Shown: one piece after another, positions 14,088 to 22,817 of the stretch
Layout: each line of letters starts with the position of its first letter
How positions within the stretch are numbered: position 1 is the first letter of the stretch
Assembly (NCBI RefSeq): GCF_017220215.1
Contig: NZ_CP071129.1
Location: 2,604,001-2,668,000, forward strand
Origin: Caballeronia sp. M1242
Lineage (GTDB): Bacteria; Pseudomonadota; Gammaproteobacteria; Burkholderiales; Burkholderiaceae
Reading direction: 5' to 3'
Length of the DNA stretch: 64,000 nt
Position numbers and translations under genes: made by a program
The notes under the pieces: model-generated
What the model was told of the DNA's origin: nothing
Databases searched by the model: none
What the model saw: the letters and a program-made list of their open reading frames with translations, nothing else

Positions 14088-15569
14088 ATGTCCGTATCTA
14101 TCGCGCCCGAGCGAACACCTTCCCGGGCCGGCGCCGCCGATGCGCGTCCCGTCATCCGCAGCGCCGCCGACGTCTCGAATCTCGTCAATCGCGGCGCGGC
14201 CATCGGCAGCGATGCGCGCATCGTCGTCGCGATCGCGCTCGGCGGCATCTTCCTCGATGCCTATGACCTCGGCGCGCTCGCATTCGGCGTCAAGGACATC
14301 GCCCGCGAGTTTTCGCTGACGCCGACCGGAACCGGTTTCGTCGCCTCCGCGATCACGTTCGGCGCGATCATCGGCGCGTTCTTCGGCGGCTATCTCACTG
14401 ACAAGATCGGCCGCTACCGCGTCTTCATGGCCGACATGTTCTTTTTCGTCGTCGCCGCGATCGCCTGCGCGCTCGCGCCGAACGCCTGGGTGTTGGGCGG
14501 AGCGCGCTTCGTGATGGGACTCGGCGTCGGCATCGACTTGCCCGTCGCGATGGCGTTTCTCGCGGAATTCTCGCGGCTGCAAGGGCGCGGGAACAAGGCC
14601 GCTCGCGTCGCGATGTGGTGCCCGACGTGGTACGCCGCGATCAGCGTTTCGTACTTGCTCGTGCTCGGACTGTACGCAGCGCTGCCCGCGCATAACGCGG
14701 GCTGGCTCTGGCGGCTGATTCTCGGCTTCGGCGCGGTGCCGGCCATCGCGATCATCGCCATCCGCAGCCGCTACATGAGCGAATCGCCTGTCTGGGCCGC
14801 GAATCAGGGCGATTTGCCGGCCGCCGCCGCGATCCTGAAACGCTCCTATGGCGTCGATGCCCGCGTCGATCCGGACGCGCTCGCCGCATCGAAAGCGGCG
14901 AAACCGCGCGGCGCGACGTGGAGCAACTACGGCGCGCTGCTGCGCGGCGTGTATCTGCGGCGCACGGTGCTGGCGACGATCATCGCGATTGCGTCATCCT
15001 TCGCGTACAACGCGGTGGCGTTCGGTCTGCCGGTCATCATCTCGAGTTTCCTCGCGCAGTCGATGCTCACGACGATTCTCGCCTCGCTCGCGCTGAATCT
15101 CTGCTTCGCGTTTGCCGGCGGGCTTTTCGCGGTGCGCACGGTGCCGAAGTTCGGCGCGTGGAAGCTGACGGTCGTCGGCTACGCGTTCCAGCTCGTGGCG
15201 CTGGTCGGGCTGGCGGTAGTCGGCAAACCGGCGACGGGCGCGCAGGTCGTCATCGCGATTGCGCTGCTCGCCGCCTTTCTGCTCGGGCAAGGCGTCGGGC
15301 CGGGCTCGCACAGCATGACGTTCGCCTCGCTCAGCTATCCGACGTCGTTGCGCGGCGTGGGCGTCGGCTTCAATCAGACGTTGATGCGCGCCAGTTCGAC
15401 CGTCTCGCTCTTCCTGTTTCCGGTGCTGTCGGCGGCGCTCGGAACGAAAGTGTTCTGGATCATCGCCGTCGCGCCGCTCGCCGGGCTCGTCGCGCTGATG
15501 GCGGTGCGCTGGGAACCGTCGGGCTATGACGTGGACGCCGAAGACTTCGAGGGACAACGCGTCGAGTAA
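14088..15569 (+). CDS. MFS transporter, metabolite:H+ symporter type
   Basis: A 493-residue inner-membrane transporter with 12 predicted membrane segments and a hydrophilic N-terminal tail of about 40 residues. The MFS signature loop between helices 2 and 3 reads [14 protein letters not shown]. The helix 1 motif [17 protein letters not shown] resembles the sugar/aromatic-acid:H+ symporter branch. The start at 14088 avoids 24 extra in-frame codons upstream that read like non-coding sequence. A strong terminator follows at 15594. The substrate is unknown; its place next to paa genes could hint at an aromatic acid, but the repeats at 15594-15868 separate them. Confidence 0.85.
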   Translation: MSVSIAPERTPSRAGAADARPVIRSAADVSNLVNRGAAIGSDARIVVAIALGGIFLDAYDLGALAFGVKDIAREFSLTPTGTGFVASAITFGAIIGAFFGGYLTDKIGRYRVFMADMFFFVVAAIACALAPNAWVLGGARFVMGLGVGIDLPVAMAFLAEFSRLQGRGNKAARVAMWCPTWYAAISVSYLLVLGLYAALPAHNAGWLWRLILGFGAVPAIAIIAIRSRYMSESPVWAANQGDLPAAAAILKRSYGVDARVDPDALAASKAAKPRGATWSNYGALLRGVYLRRTVLATIIAIASSFAYNAVAFGLPVIISSFLAQSMLTTILASLALNLCFAFAGGLFAVRTVPKFGAWKLTVVGYAFQLVALVGLAVVGKPATGAQVVIAIALLAAFLLGQGVGPGSHSMTFASLSYPTSLRGVGVGFNQTLMRASSTVSLFLFPVLSAALGTKVFWIIAVAPLAGLVALMAVRWEPSGYDVDAEDFEGQRVE

Positions 15570-15593
15570 CGTGCTCGGAGCAATCTGGCCATG

Positions 15594-15633
15594 AAAAGCG
15601 GTGCGACCGGAAACGGCCGCGCCGCTTTTTTTT
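15594..15633 (+). terminator. Terminator, repeat copy 1, after MFS gene
   Basis: A strong hairpin pairs AAGCGGTGCG with CGCGCCGCTT around a GAAA loop, followed by eight T residues, 25 bases after the MFS stop codon. Confidence 0.85.
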
Positions 15634-15717
15634 AATGCCTCGATGCATCAGCCAATCGCCCTGCTTCGAGAGACAGCGCGTGAGAAGCGAACAAGACAGC
15701 AGAAGTTTGGTTCAGCG

Positions 15718-15754
15718 AAGCGGTGCGCCCCGAAACGGCCGCGCCGTTTTTTCT
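15718..15754 (+). terminator. Terminator-like hairpin, repeat copy 2
   Basis: The same AAGCGGTGCG, GAAACGGCCGCGCCG core with a six-T tail, 124 bases after copy 1. Both copies continue with CTCGATGCATC and GCCAA. Confidence 0.65.
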
Positions 15755-15827
15755 CGCGCCTCGATGCATCGGCCAACCGCGTTGCGCCCGATATGGCGAA
15801 CACGACGGGATAAATCCACGTTTAACG

Positions 15828-15868
15828 AAGCGGTGCGTCCTGAAACCGGCCGCGCCGCATTTTTTTCG
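15828..15868 (+). terminator. Terminator-like hairpin, repeat copy 3
   Basis: The same core with GAAACCGGCCGCGCCGC and a seven-T tail, 110 bases after copy 2. It lies about 50 bases ahead of the paa operator, so it would insulate paa from upstream transcription. Confidence 0.65.
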
Positions 15869-15914
15869 CCACTTGATCGCCTCAGGAAAAACCCGCCTAT
15901 CCCGAAAAATGCGA

Positions 15915-15942
15915 TTCACCGACCGGCCGGTCGGTTTATAAT
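15915..15942 (+). promoter_or_regulatory. paa promoter with PaaR-type palindromic operator
   Basis: A perfect 18-base palindrome ACCGACCGGCCGGTCGGT (15918-15935) ends one base before a consensus TATAAT (15937-15942) and fills the spacer to a weak -35 (TTCACC, 15915-15920). Such a site would let a repressor exclude RNA polymerase. TetR-type PaaR is known to control paa genes in Burkholderia through an inverted repeat of this kind, and a matching TetR gene lies at 20642. Confidence 0.85.
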
Positions 15943-15979
15943 CGGCGCACAGCGACTTTCCTACGAGCGAGTGTTCGCC

Positions 15980-16981
15980 ATGTACACCCAATCTCTCGAC
16001 CTTCCCGGCCAGCCGACCGCGTCCGACGCGCCCGCCGACGCCTCCACGCAGCAGCAACGCTTCGACGCGGTCATGCAAGCCGACGGCAAAATCGAGCCGC
16101 AGGACTGGATGCCCGAGGCCTACCGCAAAACGCTCATCCGGCAGATTTCGCAGCACGCGCATTCGGAAATCATCGGCATGCAGCCGGAGGGCAACTGGAT
16201 CAGCCGCGCGCCGAGTCTCAAGCGCAAGGCGATTCTGCTCGCGAAGGTGCAGGACGAAGGCGGCCACGGCCTCTATCTATATAGCGCCGCCGAAACGCTC
16301 GGCGTCTCGCGCGATCAACTCGTCGCCGCGCTGCACGCGGGCAAGGCGAAATATTCGAGCATCTTCAACTATCCGACGCCCACATGGGCCGACGTCGGCG
16401 TGATCGGCTGGCTCGTCGATGGCGCCGCGATCATGAACCAGATTCCGCTCTGCCGCTGCACGTACGGACCGTACGCCCGCGCGATGATCCGCATCTGCAA
16501 AGAGGAGTCGTTCCACCAACGCCAAGGTTTCGACGCGCTGCTCGCCATGATGAAAGGCACGCAGGCGCAGAAGGACCTCGTGCAACAGGCGGTGAACCGC
16601 TGGTGGTGGCCGGTGCTGATGATGTTCGGCCCGAGCGACAAGGATTCGATTCACAGCGGGCAGTCGTTCGCGTGGGGCATCAAGCGCATTTCGAACGACG
16701 ACCTGCGCCAGAAATTCGTGGATGCCACCGTCGAGCAGGCCAAGATTCTCGGCGTCACGCTGCCCGATCCCGACCTCAAGTGGAACGCGGCGCGCGGCGC
16801 GCACGACTACGGCGAGATCGACTGGGACGAATTCTGGCGCGTCGTCAACGGCGACGGTCCGTGCAACAAAGAGCGTCTCGCCACGCGCGTGAAGGCGCAC
16901 GACGAAGGGGCATGGGTCCGCGAAGCCGCGCTCGCCTACGCCGAAAAACAGAAGGCGCGCGCGCACAAGCAAGCCGCCTGA
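15980..16981 (+). CDS. paaA: 1,2-phenylacetyl-CoA epoxidase, catalytic subunit PaaA
   Basis: PaaA is the di-iron oxygenase subunit that epoxidises the ring of phenylacetyl-CoA, the committing step of aerobic phenylacetate breakdown. The 333-residue protein contains both carboxylate-histidine metal motifs, [11 protein letters not shown] and [10 protein letters not shown]. The first ATG after the promoter is at 15980, and longer in-frame extensions upstream run through terminator repeats, so they are rejected. It starts a tight operon; paaB begins 15 bases after its stop. Confidence 0.97.
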   Translation: MYTQSLDLPGQPTASDAPADASTQQQRFDAVMQADGKIEPQDWMPEAYRKTLIRQISQHAHSEIIGMQPEGNWISRAPSLKRKAILLAKVQDEGGHGLYLYSAAETLGVSRDQLVAALHAGKAKYSSIFNYPTPTWADVGVIGWLVDGAAIMNQIPLCRCTYGPYARAMIRICKEESFHQRQGFDALLAMMKGTQAQKDLVQQAVNRWWWPVLMMFGPSDKDSIHSGQSFAWGIKRISNDDLRQKFVDATVEQAKILGVTLPDPDLKWNAARGAHDYGEIDWDEFWRVVNGDGPCNKERLATRVKAHDEGAWVREAALAYAEKQKARAHKQAA

Positions 16982-16996
16982 ACGGGAGACATCGAC

Positions 16997-17281
16997 ATGA
17001 GCAAGGAATGGCCGATCTGGGAAGTCTTCGTGCGCAGCAAGCAGGGACTGGATCACAAGCATTGCGGCAGCCTGCACGCCGCCGACGCCGCGACCGCGCT
17101 GCGCATGGCGCGCGACGTGTACACGCGCCGTCAGGAAGGCGTGAGCATCTGGGTGGTGCCGTCGTCGGCGATCACGGCGTCGGACCCGGCGGACAAGGGC
17201 GAATTCTTCGAACCGGCAGGCGACAAGATCTACCGGCATCCGACGTTCTTCGTGCTGCCTGACGAAATCAACCACATGTGA
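16997..17281 (+). CDS. paaB: 1,2-phenylacetyl-CoA epoxidase, subunit PaaB
   Basis: A 94-residue small subunit of the PaaABCE complex, thought to bridge the PaaAC core. The opening MSKEWPIWEVFVRSKQGLDH and the segment HCGSLHAADAATALRMARDVYTRR are characteristic. A GGGAG ribosome site lies eight bases ahead. Second gene of the operon. Confidence 0.96.
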   Translation: MSKEWPIWEVFVRSKQGLDHKHCGSLHAADAATALRMARDVYTRRQEGVSIWVVPSSAITASDPADKGEFFEPAGDKIYRHPTFFVLPDEINHM

Positions 17282-17290
17282 GCGCGCGAC

Positions 17291-18088
17291 ATGAGCACCG
17301 AACATCTCGCCTATGTGCTGCGCCTCGCCGATAACGCGCTGATTCTCGGTCAGCGCAACGCCGAATGGTGCAGCCACGGGCCCGCGCTGGAAGAGGACAT
17401 TGCGCTGGCGAACATCAGTCTCGATCTGATCGGGCAGGCGCGGCTGCTGTATTCGCACGCGGCCACGCTCGAATCGGCGTTGACGGGCGCGGCAAAGACC
17501 GAAGACGACTACGCGTATTTCCGCACGGAACGCGAATTCGCGAACTACACGCTGGTCGAGTTGCCGCACTTCGGCCCGCTCGCGGGCACGGCGCGAACCG
17601 AACGCGATTACGCCGTGACCATCGTGCGCAACTTCCTGTACTCGGCTTTCATGGCCCACGTCTGGACCGCGCTTCAGGCTTCGTCGGACACGCAACTCGC
17701 GGCCATCGCGGCGAAGTCGATCAAGGAAACGCGGTATCACGTACATCACGCCCGCGACTGGCTCGTGCGCTTCGGCGACGGCACGGAGGAATCGCATCGC
17801 CGGGCGCAAGCGGCGCTGGACTTTCTGATGCCGTACACGCGCGAGTTCTTTCACCCGGACGCGGTGGAGCGCGCAGTGGCCGAAGCCGGCATCGCGCCGC
17901 TCGCGAGCGATTTCGAAGCCGTCTGGCGCGACGACGTGCAAGCCGCGCTCGACGAAGCCACGCTGCAAGCGCCCGCCGAGGTCAAGCACGTCAGCACGGG
18001 CAAGCTCGGCGAGCATTCGGAGCACATGGGCTACCTGCTCGCGGAAATGCAAAGCCTCGCGCGGCAGCATCCGGGCGCGACGTGGTGA
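17291..18088 (+). CDS. paaC: 1,2-phenylacetyl-CoA epoxidase, structural subunit PaaC
   Basis: PaaC is the ferritin-like partner of PaaA that stabilises it but lacks a working di-iron site in the family. The 265-residue protein has the helical pattern and the segments ADNALILGQRNAEWCSHGP and KETRYHVHHARDWLVRFGDG. It begins nine bases after paaB and ends two bases before paaD. Confidence 0.96.
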   Translation: MSTEHLAYVLRLADNALILGQRNAEWCSHGPALEEDIALANISLDLIGQARLLYSHAATLESALTGAAKTEDDYAYFRTEREFANYTLVELPHFGPLAGTARTERDYAVTIVRNFLYSAFMAHVWTALQASSDTQLAAIAAKSIKETRYHVHHARDWLVRFGDGTEESHRRAQAALDFLMPYTREFFHPDAVERAVAEAGIAPLASDFEAVWRDDVQAALDEATLQAPAEVKHVSTGKLGEHSEHMGYLLAEMQSLARQHPGATW

Positions 18089-18090
18089 TC

Positions 18091-18594
18091 ATGGATACGA
18101 CGATAGAACGCGCGTGGTCCGTGCTCGAAGCCGTGCCGGACCCCGAAATCCCGGTGGTGTCGATCCGCGAACTCGGCATTTTGCGCGACGTGCGCCACGG
18201 CGACGACGGCGTGCTCGAAGTCGTCATCACGCCGACGTACTCCGGCTGTCCGGCGATGTCGCAGATCGCGGAAGACATCGCCGAGGCGATCGACCGGGCG
18301 CAACTTGGCGCGCATCGCGTGGAAACGGTGCTCGCGCCGGCGTGGACCACCGACTGGATCACGGACGAAGCGCGCGACAAGCTGCGCCGCTACGGCATCG
18401 CGCCGCCGGCGGGCGCATGCAGCAGCACGGAAAAGCCGATGCGCTTCGTGCCGTACAAGAAGGAAGTCATCGCCTGTCCGCGCTGCGGCTCCACGCACAC
18501 GGAAAAGCTCGCGCAATTCGGCTCGACGGCGTGCAAGGCGCTCTATCGCTGTCTCGATTGCCGCGAGCCGTTCGATTACTTCAAGCCGTACTGA
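18091..18594 (+). CDS. paaD: Phenylacetate degradation protein PaaD (SufT/MIP18-like)
   Basis: PaaD is needed for a working epoxidase, probably through iron-sulfur cluster assembly on the complex. The 167-residue protein has an N-terminal DUF59/MIP18 domain (PDPEIPVVSIRELGILRDV, with the conserved YSGCPAM) and a C-terminal zinc-ribbon (CPRCGS near residue 130, CLDC near 153). The ATG two bases after paaC was chosen; an in-frame GTG at 18085 would overlap the paaC stop. The longer open frame reading through paaC is not used. Confidence 0.94.
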   Translation: MDTTIERAWSVLEAVPDPEIPVVSIRELGILRDVRHGDDGVLEVVITPTYSGCPAMSQIAEDIAEAIDRAQLGAHRVETVLAPAWTTDWITDEARDKLRRYGIAPPAGACSSTEKPMRFVPYKKEVIACPRCGSTHTEKLAQFGSTACKALYRCLDCREPFDYFKPY

Positions 18595-18615
18595 CCTCTC
18601 CACGACACGACTCTT

Positions 18616-19704
18616 ATGGCGACTCCGCAATTCCACCCGCTGCGTATCCGCGACGTGCGCCCCGAGACGGCCGACGCGGTCACGGTTTCCTTCGACGTGC
18701 CGCCCGAACTGCGCGACGCGTTTCGTTTCACGCAGGGCCAGTTCGTGACGCTGAAGACGCATATCGATGGCGAAGAAACGCGCCGCTCGTATTCCATCTG
18801 CGTCGGCGTGACCGACTACGACCGCGACGGCGAACTTCGCATCGGCATCAAGCGCGTGCGCGGCGGGCGCTTCTCGAACTTCGCGTTCGACACGCTCAAG
18901 CCCGGCCACGAAATCGACGTGATGACGCCCGATGGCCGCTTCTTCACGCATCTGAACGCGGACCACGCAAAGCATTACGTCGCGTTTTCCGGCGGCTCGG
19001 GCATCACGCCGGTGCTGGCGATCATCAAGACCACGCTCGACATGGAGCCGACGAGCCGCTTCACGCTCGTCTACGGCAACCGCAGCGTCGACGCGATCAT
19101 GTTTGCCGAGGAACTCGAAGACCTGAAGAACCGCTACATGAGCCGGTTCTCGCTGTATCACGTGCTGTCCGACGATTTGCAGGACGTCGAGCTTTTTAAC
19201 GGCGTGCTCGACAAGGCCAAGTGCAAGGCGTTTCTCGAATCGCTCCTGCCGCCCGGCGAGATCGACGAAGCGTTCATTTGCGGTCCCGGCCCGATGATGG
19301 ACGCCGCCGAAGCCGCGCTGAAGGAAGCGGGCGTCGCGCCGGAGCGCATTCACGTCGAACGGTTCGGCACGCCGTTGCCGCAGGCGGGCGCGCCGCAGAT
19401 CGAGATCACGGAAAGCACGCCTGCGGCCGATCTCGAACTCGTCATCGACGGGAAAAAGCGCAAGCTGCGCCTGCCGTATGAAGGCGTGAGCGTGCTCGAC
19501 GTCGGCCTGAAAGCGGGACTCGCGCTGCCGTACGCGTGCAAGGGCGGCGTCTGCTGCACCTGTCGCGCGAAAGTGCTCGAAGGCGAAGTCAAAATGGACA
19601 AGAACTACACGCTGGAGCAGCACGAAATCGACGACGGCTTCGTGCTGACGTGCCAGTGTCATCCGGTGAGCGAGCGCGTGGTCGTGAGCTTCGACGAACG
19701 CTGA
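18616..19704 (+). CDS. paaE: 1,2-phenylacetyl-CoA epoxidase, reductase subunit PaaE
   Basis: PaaE passes electrons from NADPH to the PaaA di-iron centre. The 362-residue protein has an FAD domain (RRSYSICVG), an NAD(P) domain (FSGGSGITPVLAIIK) and a C-terminal plant-type 2Fe-2S domain with the cluster cysteines in CKGGVCCTCRAK and LTCQCHP. It is the last subunit gene of the paaABCDE operon. A short hairpin without a T run lies at 19754-19772. Confidence 0.96.
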   Translation: MATPQFHPLRIRDVRPETADAVTVSFDVPPELRDAFRFTQGQFVTLKTHIDGEETRRSYSICVGVTDYDRDGELRIGIKRVRGGRFSNFAFDTLKPGHEIDVMTPDGRFFTHLNADHAKHYVAFSGGSGITPVLAIIKTTLDMEPTSRFTLVYGNRSVDAIMFAEELEDLKNRYMSRFSLYHVLSDDLQDVELFNGVLDKAKCKAFLESLLPPGEIDEAFICGPGPMMDAAEAALKEAGVAPERIHVERFGTPLPQAGAPQIEITESTPAADLELVIDGKKRKLRLPYEGVSVLDVGLKAGLALPYACKGGVCCTCRAKVLEGEVKMDKNYTLEQHEIDDGFVLTCQCHPVSERVVVSFDER

Positions 19705-19800
19705 TTCCGCGCGGCAACCCACACCGGCGCGTTTGCGGATTGGCTAAACTGGAACCGCTCTTCTCGAGCGGTCCTTCGTCTTTCCGGCAAGCCGACACCC

Positions 19801-20619
19801 ATGAATACGATTCACGTCACCAATGGCGACTGCGCGGCCGACGCTCTCTCCAATGCGCTGCGGCTCGCCGAACGCACGGAACAGGTCATCGCGCTGCGCG
19901 ACGATCTCGCTGTCGGGCCGTTGCGCGACATCGACGAATCGCCTGTCGCGCGCGCGGCGTTCTGGCGTCAGGTGTCCAGCACGCCTGCCGATATCGAAGA
20001 TCAGTTGCAGGGCCAGCTTGCGCTGCTCGGACGGCTTGCGCGCGGCGACGGACAGGTCGTCGTCTGGCACGGCCAAAGCGCGGCGGATCAGCTCACGCTT
20101 CGGCGCGTGGCGTACTTCCTGCGCAATGCGCCGCAGCGCCTGAACGAAGCGAAACTGACCTTCGACGACCTCGCCATCGAGGCGCCGGACGCGCATCCCG
20201 AAACCGTGCGCCGGGCGGACCGGGCGACGTCCGTCGGCATGTTCTCGCCTCGGCAACTTCTCGCGAAGCTGCGGACAGCCGCGCCTATATCCGTGCTGCG
20301 CATCAGCCGGCTCGCGCTCGAATGGCAGGAGGCCAAGCATTCGAGCGCGGAAAACCGTCGGCTGCGCGACAACATGCTGGTGTCGGGAACATGGCTGGAT
20401 GTCGATGACACGCTGCTCGAACTCGCCACTTCGGAGTGGCAGCCTGCTAATCGCATCGCCGCGGGCGCGATGGCGCGGCGCTTCGACTTTCTCATGAGCG
20501 ATTCGGTGGCGTTCTGGCGCTGTCGGGAACTGGTCACGGCGGGCCGGCTTAAAATACGCGGCACGCCGTCGGATATGGCTCACGCCGAATTGCGACGCTC
20601 ATCGACTCAGGCCGAATAA
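19801..20619 (+). CDS. DUF1835 domain protein
   Basis: A 272-residue cytoplasmic protein with an N-terminal DUF1835 domain (IHVTNGDCAADALSNALR, then DDLAVGPL) and a C-terminal helical domain typical of the DUF3658 partner. No biochemical function is established for this family that I know of. It lies between paaE and the TetR gene on the same strand, 96 bases after paaE and 22 bases before the regulator, so it may be co-transcribed with paaR. No catalytic motif is evident. Confidence 0.82.
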   Translation: MNTIHVTNGDCAADALSNALRLAERTEQVIALRDDLAVGPLRDIDESPVARAAFWRQVSSTPADIEDQLQGQLALLGRLARGDGQVVVWHGQSAADQLTLRRVAYFLRNAPQRLNEAKLTFDDLAIEAPDAHPETVRRADRATSVGMFSPRQLLAKLRTAAPISVLRISRLALEWQEAKHSSAENRRLRDNMLVSGTWLDVDDTLLELATSEWQPANRIAAGAMARRFDFLMSDSVAFWRCRELVTAGRLKIRGTPSDMAHAELRRSSTQAE

Positions 20620-20641
20620 GCCGAAAAAACGCTTCCGACAC

Positions 20642-21244
20642 ATGGCCCGCACCAAAGCGCCTGACCACGACACTCAACGCGAACAGATTCTCGAACTCGC
20701 CGCCGCCAAATTCGCGCAGACCAGCTATCCGAGCACGTCGATGTCGGACCTCGCCGCCGCAAGCGGCACCTCGAAGGCGCGGCTCTATCACTATTACGAG
20801 AGCAAGGAAGCGATCCTCTTCGACCTGCTCGACCGCTACACGAAGCGGCTCATGCTGATCATCGCGGAAGTGGAAGGCGCGAGCCAGCGGCGCGGCCTGG
20901 GCGAGCGCGAAGCCTTCGCGGAACTCGTGCGCGCTTTTCTGGCGGAATACGAGACGTCGCATAGCCGGCACGTGGCGCTGCTCAACGACGTGAAGTATCT
21001 CGAAGACGCGCAGCGCGAAGTCGTGCTCGACCGTCAGCGGGATATCGTCGCCGCGTTCACGCGCCAACTCGCCCGCGCTTATCCGAAGCGCGTGACCAAA
21101 GAAAATCAGACCGCGCTCACGATGATGGTGTTCGGGATGATCAACTGGACGTTCACGTGGCTGAAGCCGGGCGGCAAGCTCGGCTATCGCGATTTCGCGG
21201 AACAGGTCGTCGAGATGATCGAGCACGGACTGGCCGCCGATTAG
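20642..21244 (+). CDS. paaR: TetR-family regulator, likely phenylacetate repressor PaaR
   Basis: A 200-residue regulator with an N-terminal TetR helix-turn-helix (MSDLAAASGTSKARLYHYYESKEAILFDLLD) and a helical ligand domain. In Burkholderia a TetR-type PaaR represses paa genes and is released by phenylacetyl-CoA; position downstream of paaABCDE and the palindrome over the paa promoter fit that role. The specific assignment is by context. No similar palindrome was seen directly upstream of this gene. Confidence 0.85.
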   Translation: MARTKAPDHDTQREQILELAAAKFAQTSYPSTSMSDLAAASGTSKARLYHYYESKEAILFDLLDRYTKRLMLIIAEVEGASQRRGLGEREAFAELVRAFLAEYETSHSRHVALLNDVKYLEDAQREVVLDRQRDIVAAFTRQLARAYPKRVTKENQTALTMMVFGMINWTFTWLKPGGKLGYRDFAEQVVEMIEHGLAAD

Positions 21245-21416
21245 ACCTGTGCTGCGCTGCGTCACTCTTCCGCTGTCGTCTAACCGGCTGATTCTGAGGA
21301 CAAATAGGCAAACCTAGAACGCCTCCTCCACTACTTTTAAGGGTTTTCCCGTACGCGTTTTCCTTGGAAGGGATAAAATTCGTTTTGCTTTGCAGCATAC
21401 GAACAAGGAGAACACC

Positions 21417-22085
21417 GTGGAACTGACCTTCAACCGCCCCGCGCCGCAGATAGCCGCCGCTGATCGGCCGCTGCCGGACGCCGCGCGCTTGCCGGTTCTC
21501 GTTCGCGAGTTGTCCTCCGCTGACCGTGAGCGCCTGCTCACCCATTTCCTCGCGCTTGACGAAGACGACCGCTTGCTCCGCTTCGGGCAGATCGTGCCGG
21601 ACCACGTCATCGAAAACTACGTTCAGAACCTGAACTTTACGAACGACACGGTGTTCGGGGTGTTCGGCAATTCGCTGGAACTGCTCGGCGTCGGTCATCT
21701 GGCGTATCTGCCGGCGGAAGGCGAGAAGCGCACTGCCGAATTCGGCGTCTCGGTGCTCGAAAGCGCGCGCGGTCGCGGCATCGGCAGCAAGCTGTTCGAG
21801 CGCGCCGCCATGCGCAGCCGCAACACGCGCGTTTCCGTGTTGTACATGCATTGCCTGTCGCGCAACGCGCGGATGATGCACATCGCGCGCAAATCGGGCA
21901 TGAAGATCGAATACGCCTACGGTGAAGCCGACGCGTATCTCTCGCTGCCGCCTGCGGATCAGACGAGCATCATGGCTGAAATGCTGCAAGAGCAAGCCGC
22001 CGTGTTCGACTACGCGATCAAGCGCCAGGCGCATCGCGCGTCGCAAGTTTTCCGGGCGTTCATGCCGACGGCCAACGCGGCCTGA
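21417..22085 (+). CDS. GNAT-family N-acetyltransferase
   Basis: A 222-residue acetyltransferase. The acetyl-CoA binding motif A is ESARGRGIGSKLFERA near residue 120, preceded by the strand AEFGVSVL. The GTG at 21417 was chosen because AAGGAG lies six bases ahead; an in-frame ATG at 21390 has no ribosome site. The acceptor is unknown. It is a single gene closed by a hairpin terminator it shares with the convergent Lrp gene. Confidence 0.87.
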   Translation: MELTFNRPAPQIAAADRPLPDAARLPVLVRELSSADRERLLTHFLALDEDDRLLRFGQIVPDHVIENYVQNLNFTNDTVFGVFGNSLELLGVGHLAYLPAEGEKRTAEFGVSVLESARGRGIGSKLFERAAMRSRNTRVSVLYMHCLSRNARMMHIARKSGMKIEYAYGEADAYLSLPPADQTSIMAEMLQEQAAVFDYAIKRQAHRASQVFRAFMPTANAA

Positions 22086-22126
22086 GTTCATCGGCAGCGC
22101 GGTTGGCGCCGCGAGCAACACCATGC

Positions 22127-22151
22127 GAAGGGCGGCGCAGGCCGCCCTTTT
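22127..22151. terminator. Hairpin terminator between GNAT and Lrp genes
   Basis: GGGCGGC pairs with GCCGCCC around a short loop and is followed by four T residues on the plus strand. It ends the GNAT gene and may also act on the convergent Lrp gene. Confidence 0.65.
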
Positions 22152-22167
22152 CGTTGTCGGAACGCGC

Positions 22168-22671
22168 TCAACGCAGCGGCAGCGCGGTCGTCTCCTTGAT
22201 GCGTTCCAGCGAAAAACTCGAACGCACGTCGATCACCGAAGGGTGATGCAGCAGCTGGTCCTGCACGAAGCGCGAGAAGTGGTCCATGTCCCGCACCTGC
22301 ACGCGCAGCAGGAAATCCATCTCTCCGGTCATCGCGTCGCAGGCCACCACTTCCGGCCATGACCGCACGGCTTCGCGGAAAAGATCGCCGTGCGTCGGCG
22401 GATTCGGCGTGCCGGCCGACGCGGGCATGCCGCCGCGCTTCTCCAGCCGCACGTTCACGTAAGCCAGCAGGCCCAAACCGAGCTTCTTCGCGTCCAGCAG
22501 CGCGACGTAGCCGCGAATCACGCCCGTCTCCTCCAGCCGCCGGATTCGCCGCAAACACGGACTCGGCGAAAGATTCACGCGATCCGCGATCTCCTGATTC
22601 GACAGGCGCCCGTTTTCCTGAAGAATCGCGAGGATTCTGCGGTCGATCGTATCGAGTTCGGGCTCGGCCAT
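22168..22671 (-). CDS. Lrp/AsnC-family transcriptional regulator
   Basis: A 167-residue regulator with an N-terminal helix-turn-helix (LDTIDRRILAILQENGRLSNQEIADRVNLSPSPCLRRI) and a C-terminal RAM/ACT domain for amino-acid sensing. The RAM domain carries about 15 extra residues (GGMPASAGTPNPPTHGD) compared with Lrp. It is divergent from hppD with 146 bases between, so control of tyrosine breakdown by an aromatic amino acid is a reasonable inference. Confidence 0.9.
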   Translation of the reverse strand: MAEPELDTIDRRILAILQENGRLSNQEIADRVNLSPSPCLRRIRRLEETGVIRGYVALLDAKKLGLGLLAYVNVRLEKRGGMPASAGTPNPPTHGDLFREAVRSWPEVVACDAMTGEMDFLLRVQVRDMDHFSRFVQDQLLHHPSVIDVRSSFSLERIKETTALPLR

Positions 22672-22817
22672 TTTCGGTCTCCATTCGGCGAATCGGTGGC
22701 AGTTTCGTGCGCCATCTTAGGAACGCGCGATTTCTTTCGCAAGTTTTTGCCGCCGTTCGATAGCTAAACTTCTCTCCACGTCGCGGCAAAGCGACGCATA
22801 GAAAACCGGAGACACGC

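Larger units (their letters stand above)
15570..15979 (+). other. Intergenic region with terminator repeats and paa promoter
   Basis: 410 bases without a gene. They hold three tandem terminator-like repeats (15594, 15718, 15828) and then the paa promoter and operator (15915-15942). Open frames crossing it are chance frames caused by high GC. Confidence 0.8.

Noticed and set aside
15635..15979. N-terminal extension of paaA
   Set aside because: It translates terminator repeats, the operator and the promoter; PaaA length fits the ATG at 15980.
16277..18070. 597-codon minus-strand frame opposite paaABC
   Set aside because: An Arg/His/Val-rich antisense frame with no domain; the plus-strand genes are certain.
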